Assembly: GCA_963281255.1 (NCBI GenBank)
Contig: OY725494.1
Span: 1,935,934 to 1,999,933 of the forward strand
Source of the DNA: Aphrocallistes beatrix
Lineage: Eukaryota > Porifera > Hexactinellida > Sceptrulophora > Aphrocallistidae
Length of the DNA stretch: 64,000 bases
Direction: 5' to 3'
This document shows positions 44,083 to 53,140 of this stretch, in pieces (position 1 is the first letter of the stretch; every line of letters starts with the position of its first letter). Both the position numbers and the translations under genes were made by a program. Below the pieces are notes generated by a model. The model was not told the DNA's origin. It ran no database searches and saw nothing but the letters and a program-made list of their open reading frames with translations.

Positions 44083-44845
44083 AGAATGAAATGTAAGTTG
44101 TAGTAGATCTACTATAATAATTAAGTTTCTATCAAATGTTTGACATGTGTAATTTGAAATAAAATGTTGTTGATAGGCAAGTCCTACCCTTTAAATAGAC
44201 ATTTGATTAGTCGACTTTCAATTATCATTCTCTATTTTAGATTCTGACATATATATTAGATTAAAACATCGACAGTTATCTTTCATTAACATTCTTTAGT
44301 TTCCCGGGTTAGCCGGGAAACTAAAGAATGTTCAAGAGAAGTTTATACACATTTTAATACTGAAGTATTTTACATTAAATTTACAAAATTAAATCAGTTA
44401 GAATAAATGATATATTGGTCAATTTGTCTCTCTTATATTATTTTTTAAGGTTAGATATCTCTGATGCTTGATGTATTTATACAAACAAAAAAGGAATGAG
44501 ATCTGTATAAAGACGGAATATACATATTATATGATAACAATCAGATGTTTGCTAACTTTAGAGAGTGTATATATACTGTTTCTTTTGACTAATGACTGAA
44601 ATTTGATGAATATCAATACACAATTGATCGTGATGAATAATCAATATGTTGAAATTCATGAGTACATTGATTGTATATAGATTTTCAATCACTATAATGA
44701 ATTAAAGAAAAAACCAGCGATGCAAGTTCGAAACACAGACGAAATGTCGACTATTTCAGAAATATTTTAAATAATATATAAGTTGTATTAAAGATAACAA
44801 ATTTGAGGTAGTAGTACATCTAAAATATTTTCGAATATGTATGTT
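44083..44845. other. AT-rich intergenic stretch
   Basis: No coding signal. It contains the perfect 20-bp hairpin listed separately and several ATATAT runs. Confidence 0.35.
44288..44332. repeat. Perfect 20-bp inverted repeat (hairpin)
   Basis: Arms 44288-44307 (AACATTCTTTAGTTTCCCGG) and 44313-44332 (exact complement) with a 5-nt spacer GTTAG. No mismatch. Confidence 0.95.
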
Positions 44846-44937
44846 AATAAACAATGAACCATAGGCACCCAAATGGCGCCACAGCAAACACAAAGTGTTT
44901 GCCACCCGCGCTGGGCAAGCAAGCGAAGCGCGCTTGT
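44846..44937 (+). repeat. HINE copy H10 (tail only)
   Basis: From TTAATAAACAATGAACC to CGCGCTTGT. Its second hairpin reads GCAAACAC-AAA-GTGTTTGC: both arms differ from the usual GCGGACAC / GTGTCCGC yet still pair. Confidence 0.85.
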
Positions 44938-45360
44938 ATATATATACACATTAATCTAGTTTGAATCGTAAAGATATATATATCTGTAATGAATTGATCG
45001 AAGAAACTGCCGGCGCAGAAAGCAGATGTTTGGCATGTCTTTTGGCTATGGCTCCACTAAGTTCTGAGTTCAGACGAAAATGTCGACTCATCATAGAATT
45101 ATGACATCATTATCACCTTTTTCACAATTAGAAATTTCAATTTTTTGAACATTACTCAGCCATTTTAAGTGATAGAAGGCTGAAATTTTAAGAGAATGTG
45201 TATATGTACTAATTTGTCTCACAATGATAGAACTATCATCAAAAAATGATGACTCATCACTGTTATGCCGTCATCATTACGCATCAAAAATTTTAAAATT
45301 GGCAAATTTCTTGATTTTTCGTGCGATATCGATTATAACAGTAGGACAGTCGTATTTAGG

Positions 45361-46531
45361 GAGGGAACCCAACACTTCCCCCTAGACACTTCCCACATGT
45401 TAATGAATGACACTTTTCCTGGGACAATTCCTCCCTTCAAAAGAAACTTGCATCGGGAATATATTCTTACGAATGCCAAAGGAGAAGAAACGATGGGTGT
45501 AACGCTAGGATTAAGATCTTGGATATTTCAATCGTCGATGCAATTAACGATCACACACATGCTCCTGCGATGAATCGCGTAGAAGTTCAAAAGCTGCGTC
45601 ATGGAATTAAGCGTACAGCAATTGATTCCCAAGAGACTCCTCAACAAATTATATCATCTGCTGTGATAAATATTAGCGATGGTGCTGCTGGCATAATTCC
45701 TCCAATAAGAACCATTATAAGGTGTATTACGTCGATATAAGCAGAATGAAGGTATACCCCATCCGATACCACTAGTGGCAAGCGAAATGGATATTCCTGA
45801 AGAATTTAAGTTAACAACCCATGGTGAACAATTCATTCTATTTGATAATGAAAAGGTTCAAGTGGTAGAATGCTCATATTTTCCACATCAACTAATCTTG
45901 ACCTTATAAATAGATCTAAATTGTGGTTAGCTGACGGTACCTTTAAGACAGTTTCACAATTTTTTTACCAGCTATATACAATCCATGCTATCTCCAATGG
46001 TAGAGTATTCCTCTGTATATAAGATTCTCACTAGAATTATGGAATGTAAATAATCGGGTTGAAGAAGAAATTCCGAAAACAAAGCGTATCATAAACTTCT
46101 CAAGGCAGCGATCCTTTCATTTTATCCAAATATTTGGACAGTCCTTAAAGTCTTGAAGGAGGAAGCGTTAAAGAGATTGGAGATGATTCAATTGGAAACT
46201 TGCGAAGCACCTCCTCAGAAAATACGTTACCGTGAATTTAATAACAGATACAAGCTATGGTTAAGGACTATGCCAAAAGAAATATCTGAGGAATAGCTCA
46301 TAATTTATCTTTCTAAAATTTTTATATTATATTCCTTTTAGCCTAAATTGTTTGGTACTAGTCCTATTATTATGAAATTTCAAATAAATTAACCAGATAA
46401 TTATTACATTATATATTAAGACAGCTTAATATAAAAACAATCAAAGGGGGGAAATGTCCGAAGGAAAATATCATTCATTAACGGGGGGGAAATGTCCTGG
46501 AGGGAAATGAATAGGGGGAAGTTTCCTAGAC
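45361..46531 (+). mobile_element. MULE element 2 (non-autonomous by deletion)
   Basis: 1171 bp. The left end has AACACTTCCCCCTAGACACT; the right end, in complement, has GGGTCTAGGAAACTTCCCCC. Flanks are GTATTTAGG (45352-45360) and CCATTTAGG (46532-46540), 7 of 9 matching, the duplication size expected of MULEs. Right-side subterminal repeats of GGGGGGAAATGTCC occur at 46445-46500. Confidence 0.85.
45390..46295 (+). pseudogene. MULE 2 transposase relic
   Basis: Readable in several frames: SIVDAINDHTHAPAMNRVEV (about 45523-45580, the end of a FLYWCH-like/spacer region), then RQQIISSAV-like text, IPHPIPLVASEMDIPEEFKL, GEQFILFDNEKV and KLWLADGTFKTVSQFFYQLY (near 45920-45980), with the first catalytic Asp in LADGTFK. 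It then jumps to the C-terminal part ILSFYPNIWTVLKVLKEEAL and APPQKIRYREFNNRYKLWL (to 46290). The middle of the catalytic domain, with the second Asp and the Glu, is deleted. Sister of the 10.5-kb copy by motif, but with different termini. Confidence 0.8.
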
Positions 46532-46706
46532 CCATTTAGGAATATTATTACCGTTATAATTAATCAATGTGACCCCAGGCATCCAAAGGGTGCCTCGGAC
46601 GGACACAAAGTGTCCGCTATCCGCTAACGCGCAGCGCAAGCAAAAGAAGCGCGCTTATATATATATATAGAGAGAGAGAGATTAATCGAGTTTTAATAGT
46701 AAGGAT

Positions 46707-47772
46707 TAGGGTTGCAAAATTCCCGGGAAATTTCAAATGTGGACACTTTCCTGGAAACTTTACTGGAATTTTGGGAACTGGAAATATTCCCGGGAATTTA
46801 TAAGACCTGGAAATTTCTGCATAGCGTTTAAATAAATATGATTGTTTCCGAGGCATTTTACTGAGGAATATAAATTGAATTCAATTAAAAACTTTCTTTA
46901 TTTGCTTCTAAATACTCATAATAAAGGAAAAATGTAAAAAAAATGTAAATTATACAACCAGTGCCGAACTGATTAGAGATGGATCAATAATAAATGTAAT
47001 ACAAAATCGAATACCAGTTGTAAGTATAAGTTATCCGATTCTTCTATATACGATTAACAATCGGGAACCCATAAAATAGTATAACAATACGTTTCTGACT
47101 AGTTATTAAGTTAAAACTGATATGAAACAAACAGAAGTTTATTGTTTATAATAATATATTGGCTACAGCTCTACTCAATAAATATCTGACAAATTTTAAC
47201 CGACTTTTATTTAACCTCATTGAAATGAATATTGGCAATAATTGTTCTGAATCTTGTGATTCTTGTGAATAACAATACAATTCAAAATATTGAATACAAA
47301 AATTGTGGCTGGTAAAATCGTATACTGAGATGCAAATTAGATGGACTTTTCATATCTACTTACCCATAGCATTATATACACCAAAGCAATGGTGCTGATT
47401 GGTGGACTTGGACTAGGGATTGGGGGCATACTTAATTTCCGGGACGGGACGGGACCGTCCCGGAAATTAGGTATGCCCAGGGATTGGTCAGATCAGTTAG
47501 TTTACTTTTATATCAAAATTCTAATACAAAGATAGTGTATAGAATGCTATAATGGTTTAGCCAGGACAGGACTATTGACAAATACAAACAAACAAACAAA
47601 ATAATGCATTTTAGAACTGGGCTACTAAACAATATTATAGTCAGCACAGTAAAATCTTTGAATATTCCTCATTATTAAAGAAAAACGAAAATCCAAAAAA
47701 TCCCCGAAAATTTCCAGGACTTATAAATTCCCGGTAATATTCCCGTAAAATTTCCCACCCTTTACAACCCTA
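46707..47772. mobile_element. hAT-type element with perfect 8-bp duplication
   Basis: Ends TAGGGTTGCAAAATTCCCGG and, in complement on the right, TAGGGTTGTAAAGGGTGGGA; subterminal AATTCCCGGGAA words follow on both sides. GTAAGGAT occurs at 46699-46706 and 47773-47780. It landed in a HINE block A (AATAGTAAGGAT), which is restored when it is removed. No transposase remains; a P-like MITE lies inside. Confidence 0.9.
47365..47551. mobile_element. Short P-related palindromic MITE
   Basis: Left CATAGCATTATATACACCAA and right TAGTGTATAGAATGCTAT match the ends of the 19441-24846 P element, including the CAATGG and AGGGATTGG words further in. The centre is a hairpin TTTCCGGGACGG / CCGTCCCGGAAA around 47453. 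The last base and the target duplication are not clear. Confidence 0.8.
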
Positions 47773-47790
47773 GTAAGGATATATAAATAT

Positions 47791-48223
47791 TTGTAAAGAA
47801 TTGATAGAAGAAACTGCCAAACAGAAAGTTGATTTTTGGCATTTGGGAGTCTTTTGACTATGGCTCGACTAAGTTCTGACCTGAGACTAAATGTCGACTC
47901 ATCATGGAATTATGACGTCATTGTCACCTTTTTGTAATTAGAAATTTCTGTTTTTCGACTATAACTAGCCATTTTAGGTGATAGAAGGCTGAAATTCAGA
48001 ATGTGTATATTAATATGTCTCACATTTGATGCATCTATCGAAATTATCAAAATGAACAAATTTGGTGATTTTTCGAGCGATATCGATTATAACAGCAAGA
48101 TAAATTTATTTTGTGATGTTATTTACCTTATAATTAATTAATGCGAGGTTAGGCGCCTTTTGGGCCCCTCGGCGGGCACTTTGTGTTCGCCAGCCGCGCT
48201 GCGCAAGCAAGCGAAGCGCTTGT
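47791..48223 (+). repeat. HINE copy H12
   Basis: TTGTAAAGAATTGATAGAAG to AAGCGAAGCGCTTGT. The tail has GGCGCC-TTTT-GGGC..., a GGCGGGCAC-TTT-GTGTTCGCC hairpin, and a third hairpin shortened by two bases. Confidence 0.85.
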
Positions 48224-49258
48224 TCTTAAAATTTCAAAGGATAAAACATATTTCAGTTGGATTTCAGTTTCAGTTGAATTTCATTTTCAGTAGCAGCACT
48301 ACAACCATCTCAAATATTTTGCAAGAAATGCAGCTGAACTGACGAGTCTAAACCGAGACGAAACACAAGAATGAGAATCTGAAGCATGACACTTGAGTTA
48401 ATCATTTTGTTTGCTTTTCTGAAGAATCAATAGGAACCCGAATGTGGTACAAACTTGCGCGGCGCGAGATAAGGATTACATTAGCGCGGCGGTACCTCGA
48501 CTTGAAGACTTTAACACTTCACTTGAGGTAACCACCTGGAGTTTGATGTCTAATGAATGTATAAGAGATATACTCTGTTGTACACACTTACGTAGCTCAA
48601 CACATGTGTGATGTGTTGCCCTTGACCTGAATGATTTAAAACGTCTACTCACTTGGGGTAACCATCTGAGTTGAGGCTTGCCTGGTGAATTGACTCACAA
48701 CATTATACATTTACATTCCATCTATACATTACCAAACACAAACGTACACATAGTACACTAACATCTGGAGAGGAAAGGAGGAGGACATCACGAACTTGTT
48801 TTTCAACTTTTTCCATTATCATTTTTATTGAGTATATTCCTTAGAATATTACTTAATTTTATCAATAATGTTACCATTTTGATATCTTTACAATGAATAT
48901 TTATATTTACTCAATAAATAAGATAATCTACTTGTAAATCTTACATAGTCATACGAGCGTATAATGCCTATTAGTGAAAGGGGTTTCAATAAATACATTA
49001 ATTAAAGGATTATTATAAATCTTCCAACATACCATACATACACGGATTACTTCATATTCCTTAAGAGAGTAATTTTATCTCATCACAGGTTGGTTGTATG
49101 AATGAGTAGGGATAATTTGCCATTGAACCGCACTGGATCTTTATTAAAATGGGGTTTAATTAATCGAAGGAACTATTTTGCGAGATATGACGATTAAATT
49201 ATCAAAAATACTGAACAATTTAGAAATAATTTCACATCTTCGGTCTTATTTTATACTA
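48224..49258. other. No gene recognised; two-copy GGTAACCA motif
   Basis: The words CACTTGAGGTAACCACCTGG (about 48530) and CACTTGGGGTAACCATCTGA (about 48649) are alike, about 119 bp apart. Otherwise AT-rich and without open frames. It may be unique host DNA. Confidence 0.35.
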
Positions 49259-49348
49259 ACTAATTCAGTGAGTAAGAATCACACAGTTAGCAGATATCCC
49301 TAAACTAATTCAATGAGTTAAATTCGCACAGTAGTAGATATCCCTATA
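49259..49348. repeat. Degenerate 45-50-bp tandem repeat (left part)
   Basis: Units of the type TCAATGAGTTAAAATCACACAG-TAGCAGATATCCCTA occur twice here and continue on the far side of the element, at 51826-51945. Confidence 0.7.
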
Positions 49349-49447
49349 CATAGCCTACTCAATATAAGGCCTGGTATCTAATGTACCATGGATGAAGTAG
49401 AGGATGGGAATTTAAATTCTTCAAAATATATATTCCATCTTTTAGTT

Positions 49448-49727
49448 CAGCGTTTCTCAGCCCCCCAGGGAGGCCACGAGGCCTTCGGCGGGGGGCTATG
49501 TTTAAATATTGACTCAAACATACGAATCTTAACGTTAGTTAGCAATTCTTTTACTTTGATTTTGTTTGGCTTTGAGTTTTTTGCTTACCAGTCTCGCGTG
49601 GCGAATAAAATAATAGGACGTAAATACGTTAAAACGAAATCTACGTTTTTTATTGAAGAGCAGGGGGCCACGAGTGCTGAGGGTCTCGGTAGGGGGGCCA
49701 CGGACCATGAAAGGTTGAGAACCACTG
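49448..49727. mobile_element. hAT-type MITE (CAGNGNTTCTCA ends)
   Basis: CAGCGTTTCTCAGCCCCCC at the left and GGTTGAGAACCACTG at the right. Flanks TTTTAGTT and CTTTAGTT (7 of 8). GC-rich arms (GGCCACGAGGCC; GGGGGGCCACG) around an AT-rich centre. Confidence 0.88.
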
Positions 49728-49735
49728 CTTTAGTT

Positions 49736-50512
49736 CGTATTCTACTGTCGATCTCTTTGTCTTTGACAATATTTTGTTTCCGACTCTTTCGTGGGTATGA
49801 CGATGTCAAAATATTTTGATAAAACCTGAATTAATGATCATAATATGAAAATATTTCCGAGTCATTTTCTTAAAGAGTATATATCATCATTTGCTATGAC
49901 TTCACCAGACAAAATCTTGGGGAATTAAATTCTTTCAGTGGTTTCAAGGGAAGCAGTCAACTCGTACAAAATGCCAAAATGTACGATTTCTATAGCATTT
50001 TAGATGAGATATCTGTGAAGAACACAGCGAAAAGCAGGATTTTCTATTGACTTGGTACAAGTTGGTAAGCTGCATGAATTGGCATGTTGTATCAATCGGA
50101 ATGTGTTACGAGTTGGCATATTGTACAAGTTGGCATGTGGTACGAGTTGACAGACATTCGTTTCCAGGCTTGTTTGAAGATTTCATGAGGCAGGTTTTAC
50201 TAAACTCCAGAACATCACTTCTTAAAATTTTCAGTGTGAACTCGTAACAGGATCGAAGAGGATTAATCCTCCACCACAGTCCCATTTAAATGCCACACAG
50301 CCTTCTTGAAAGGGGGTCCTGTCCCGTTGTGACTGTGTTCTCAATATTATCAGAATCATCAATTTGCTAAAATAGAAAATCTCGTCTGACTACTGGAACA
50401 AGTAATTTACACGATCTAGAGAATAGTTACTCTACACTCGGAAAGAGAAAAGTTGATATCGTGAAAATAGATAGTAGAGTAGATAATATAAATCAAAAGA
50501 TATAATTATAAG
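49736..50512. other. Interior of the CATAGC element, no gene
   Basis: Besides the minisatellite at 50048-50152 nothing is recognised. An open stretch at 50047-50247 is only the minisatellite read through. Confidence 0.35.
50048..50152. repeat. Degenerate 17-20-bp minisatellite
   Basis: About five units of (GA)GTTGGCATGTTGTACAA-like text, e.g. AATTGGCATGTTGTATCAA, AGTTGGCATATTGTACAA and AGTTGGCATGTGGTACGA. Confidence 0.75.
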
Positions 50513-51595
50513 CATAGCCTGCTGTAGATAAGGCCTCACAGTAACTTGCGGATTTGAGACTAGGGATGCGGTAGAAGATGGTTGAACCAATACATGGGAT
50601 GCCTTAAATCATTAACAAAGTACAATAGAACTGAGGAATGTATTACTACTTGTAGCATATATAAATATTGTGCCAAAGTATTAAAATCCGTTGTTAAAAT
50701 TTAGACTAGTGTCCATATGATTGCGAATAAGTTATATTTGTGACAAATTTAGTGATTTTAGAGGTCGTTCAAGGGCACTTCTAAGTGTTTTATCATAAAA
50801 TTTTCGCATAGAACTGAGATGTGAATGGGTTTAAATACGAAAAATTTGGAATTTTTTTATTGAATGTTGCTACATTCTAGTGTTGCAATGGAAACGGGGT
50901 TTGGTCAGTTGAGGTCATTTCTTGAAAACCGCAAGAGCTAAACATTCAAAAGTAATTCCATTTGATAGCGAATAGACTATTTCCTATCAAGTGCTTGTAT
51001 AATTTATTTTTCTAAATTCAATCGTTTACGAGTGTTTAGACACTGGCAATTTATCATATTGGTCACATTTGGTAATTTGCATATCTCGTAAACCATTGAA
51101 ATTAGAAGTCGAAATTATATAATCGCTTAATAGGAAGTAGTCTATTAGCTATCAAATGGAATTACATTAAAATGTTTAGCTCTGCGGTTTTCAAGATATG
51201 ACCCTAACTGACCAAAACATGTTTCCATATCAACACTGGAATGTAGCAATATTCCATGAAAAATTCCAAATTTTTCATATTAAAACCATTCACATCTCAG
51301 TTCTATGTGAAAATTTTACAATAAAACATTTAGAAGTGCCCTAAACGATATCTAAAATAAATAAATTTGTCACAAATATAACCTATTACGCAATCATATG
51401 GTGACTAGTCTAAATTCTAACAACGGATATGAGTACTTTGACACCATATGTATAAATGCTATTAATACATTCATCAGTTCTATTGTGCTTTGTTAATGAT
51501 TTAAGGCAGCTCATGTATTAGTTTAACCATCCTCCACCGCATCCCTAGTCATAAATCTGCAAATTACTGTGAGGCCTTATATGCAGTAGGCTATG
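50513..51595. mobile_element. CATAGC palindromic element, copy 3 (perfect 7-bp duplication)
   Basis: Starts CATAGCCTGCTGTAGATAAG and ends CTTATATGCAGTAGGCTATG. TTATAAG flanks it exactly at 50506-50512 and 51596-51602. The arms are alike over about 500 bp and share sequence with copies 1 and 2 (CATTCCAGTGTTGC, TATTGGTCACATTTGGTAAT). Confidence 0.92.
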
Positions 51596-51825
51596 TTATA
51601 AGTAAAAAAAGTGTAGCGAACTGCTTATTAGTGGGCTAGGGATATATATTTATGAAATAAATAATCAAATACTAAACAAAAGTTTTATTGAAAGTTCGTG
51701 GAGCTTATACTTACCATGCAAAATTCAAACTAGATAGTTGTGGTTTACTAATAATTCTTATCCACTACATCATCCTTAGTCCAAAAATTGAGGTTGACAC
51801 CAGGCCTTATATTGAGCAAGCTATG

Positions 51826-51945
51826 TACTATACTAATTCAATATTATGTTAAAATCACACAGTAGCAAATATCCCAGTTCCAGTAATACAAGTGAGTTAA
51901 AATCAAAGGAGTGAGTTAAAATTATACGGTGAGTTAAAAACGCAC
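51826..51945. repeat. Degenerate 45-50-bp tandem repeat (right part)
   Basis: Further units: GTTAAAATCACACAGTAGCA, GTGAGTTAAAATCAAAGGAG and GGTGAGTTAAAAACGCACAG. Continues the array interrupted at 49349. Confidence 0.7.
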
Positions 51946-53140
51946 AGGTTTTTGATGTTTTCAAATTCTATGCTGTCTGGTGTATTTAACTTGGACACTA
52001 ATTTATTTAGATACAGACCAAAAACTCCTCTTGAATTTAAGTAAATGTTAAGATCAAAACAGTAAATTCCTCAGTTTTGAAGGAATATGAGATCAGTAAA
52101 TCAGTTCAAAAATACTCCTCAGTGTTTGACACAACAGTGTCTTAATGGATAGTATATTTATGGTCAGAGTGAATTTGGAGCCAGGCGTTTTTTTCCAAAA
52201 TTTGTTCCTTTGTCGGGTTTGGAAACAATGGTTTTAACCCGTTTTGACAACTCAATTTTTTCACAATATTTTTCTCCGCAAACACTGGCACTATGCGATC
52301 CAACTCTTCCGCTTGTTTTAATTTTATAAGTAAGCCAAGTTTTTATCAGTAAGCTTTACTATGTGCTGCTTGGTAAAAATAAAATATGATCAAGTAAAAG
52401 TGCTGAGAGTAGCATGTCTTCCTTTTGTGTATCTTGATGGGGGTTATCCCTAAGAGCTTCCGAAAGTAATTGCATATCATGCCTTCATTCCAGAAGCCTT
52501 TATATTAAGTTTCCATTTAACATATCAAATATCTTGATGGAATATCTGACGTTGCTTTCTCTTATATTTCTAGTTTCCCACTAGTTCTCACGAAAGTCAA
52601 CGTGAAAGTGCAAGAAGGTTTATTTATTTACAACAACCCATTTTTCACATGGGTTTTGTGGGTAAAATACTAGGGCATTGTTGTTGAGTAGATTTTATGC
52701 TTAGCTTAAATAAATGAGTTATACTTTTTATGTATATAATTCCTCATTCATTAACATTCTAAATTTATTAAGCACATTTTTAAGTTAAAAATATTCAAAC
52801 TCATTCCCAACCGATATTGCATTTTGTTTGTTCATCCTCAACGCCGTAATTCACTCTTAATTAAAAACTTCACTTCTATCTATTAAATATTTAGTTTACT
52901 ATATTCGCCAAATATGACGATGCAAAAAAGATTTCAAATGCGAATAAGTCAACGTTACGTCTTTCTATTAGTAAAATAGTTCCAAAAAAGCAAAGAAGGT
53001 AACTATAACAATTTGAAAATTCCAAACCTGCACTAGTAATTTGTAAATGATAGAAGTTAAACAACAGCTGTCAAAAACATGTATGACAGAAATTAAAAAG
53101 GCTGATGCAAAATAATTCAGATAAAACAAATATTCTACTA
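51946..53140. other. Unassigned stretch with a possible minus-strand coding relic
   Basis: Mostly AT-rich; the only protein-like text is the minus-strand pair of frames at 52142-52475, described next. It lies 3' of the OST48 exon, so it may be intron or further gene sequence. I could not find the next OST48 exon. Confidence 0.35.
52142..52475 (-). pseudogene. Unidentified protein-like frames
   Basis: Two minus-strand frames read like real protein. From the ATG at 52475 to the stop at 52359: MQLLSEALRDNPHQDTQKED then LLSALLLDHILF. About 15 bp further on comes a 66-codon open frame (52342-52145): KQAEELDRIVPVFAEKNIVK, SCQNGLKPLFPNPTKEQIL and NAWLQIHSDHKYTI. Composition is balanced, with none of the AT-driven K/N/I/Y bias of chance frames. 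The two might be one gene split by a small indel. No family recognised; it may be a transposon ORF or an exon of an unknown gene. Confidence 0.35.

Larger units (their letters stand above)
44983..46656 (+). repeat. HINE copy H11, split by MULE element 2
   Basis: Block B 44983-45360 (CTGTAATGAATTGATCGAAG to CGTATTTAGG) and 46541-46656 (AATATTATTACCG to GCGCGCTTA). The tail has GGCATCC-AAA-GGGTGCC and GGACGGACAC-AAA-GTGTCCG. It is preceded by a reverse block A at 44950-44975. Confidence 0.85.
49349..51825. mobile_element. Longer CATAGC element carrying other insertions
   Basis: Left CATAGCCTACTCAATATAAG and right CTTATATTGAGCAAGCTATG are complements. The flanks CCCTATA (49342-49348) and TACTATA (51826-51832) match at 5 of 7, and joining them restores the tandem-repeat word TATCCCTATACTAATTC. 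Inside are a hAT MITE, a minisatellite and a complete CATAGC palindrome. It shares termini and duplication size with the palindromic family but has a different interior. Confidence 0.75.

Noticed and set aside
49388-49819. 143-codon open frame at 49.4-49.8 kb
   Set aside because: It reads through a hAT-type MITE with clear ends and an 8-bp duplication; no domain.
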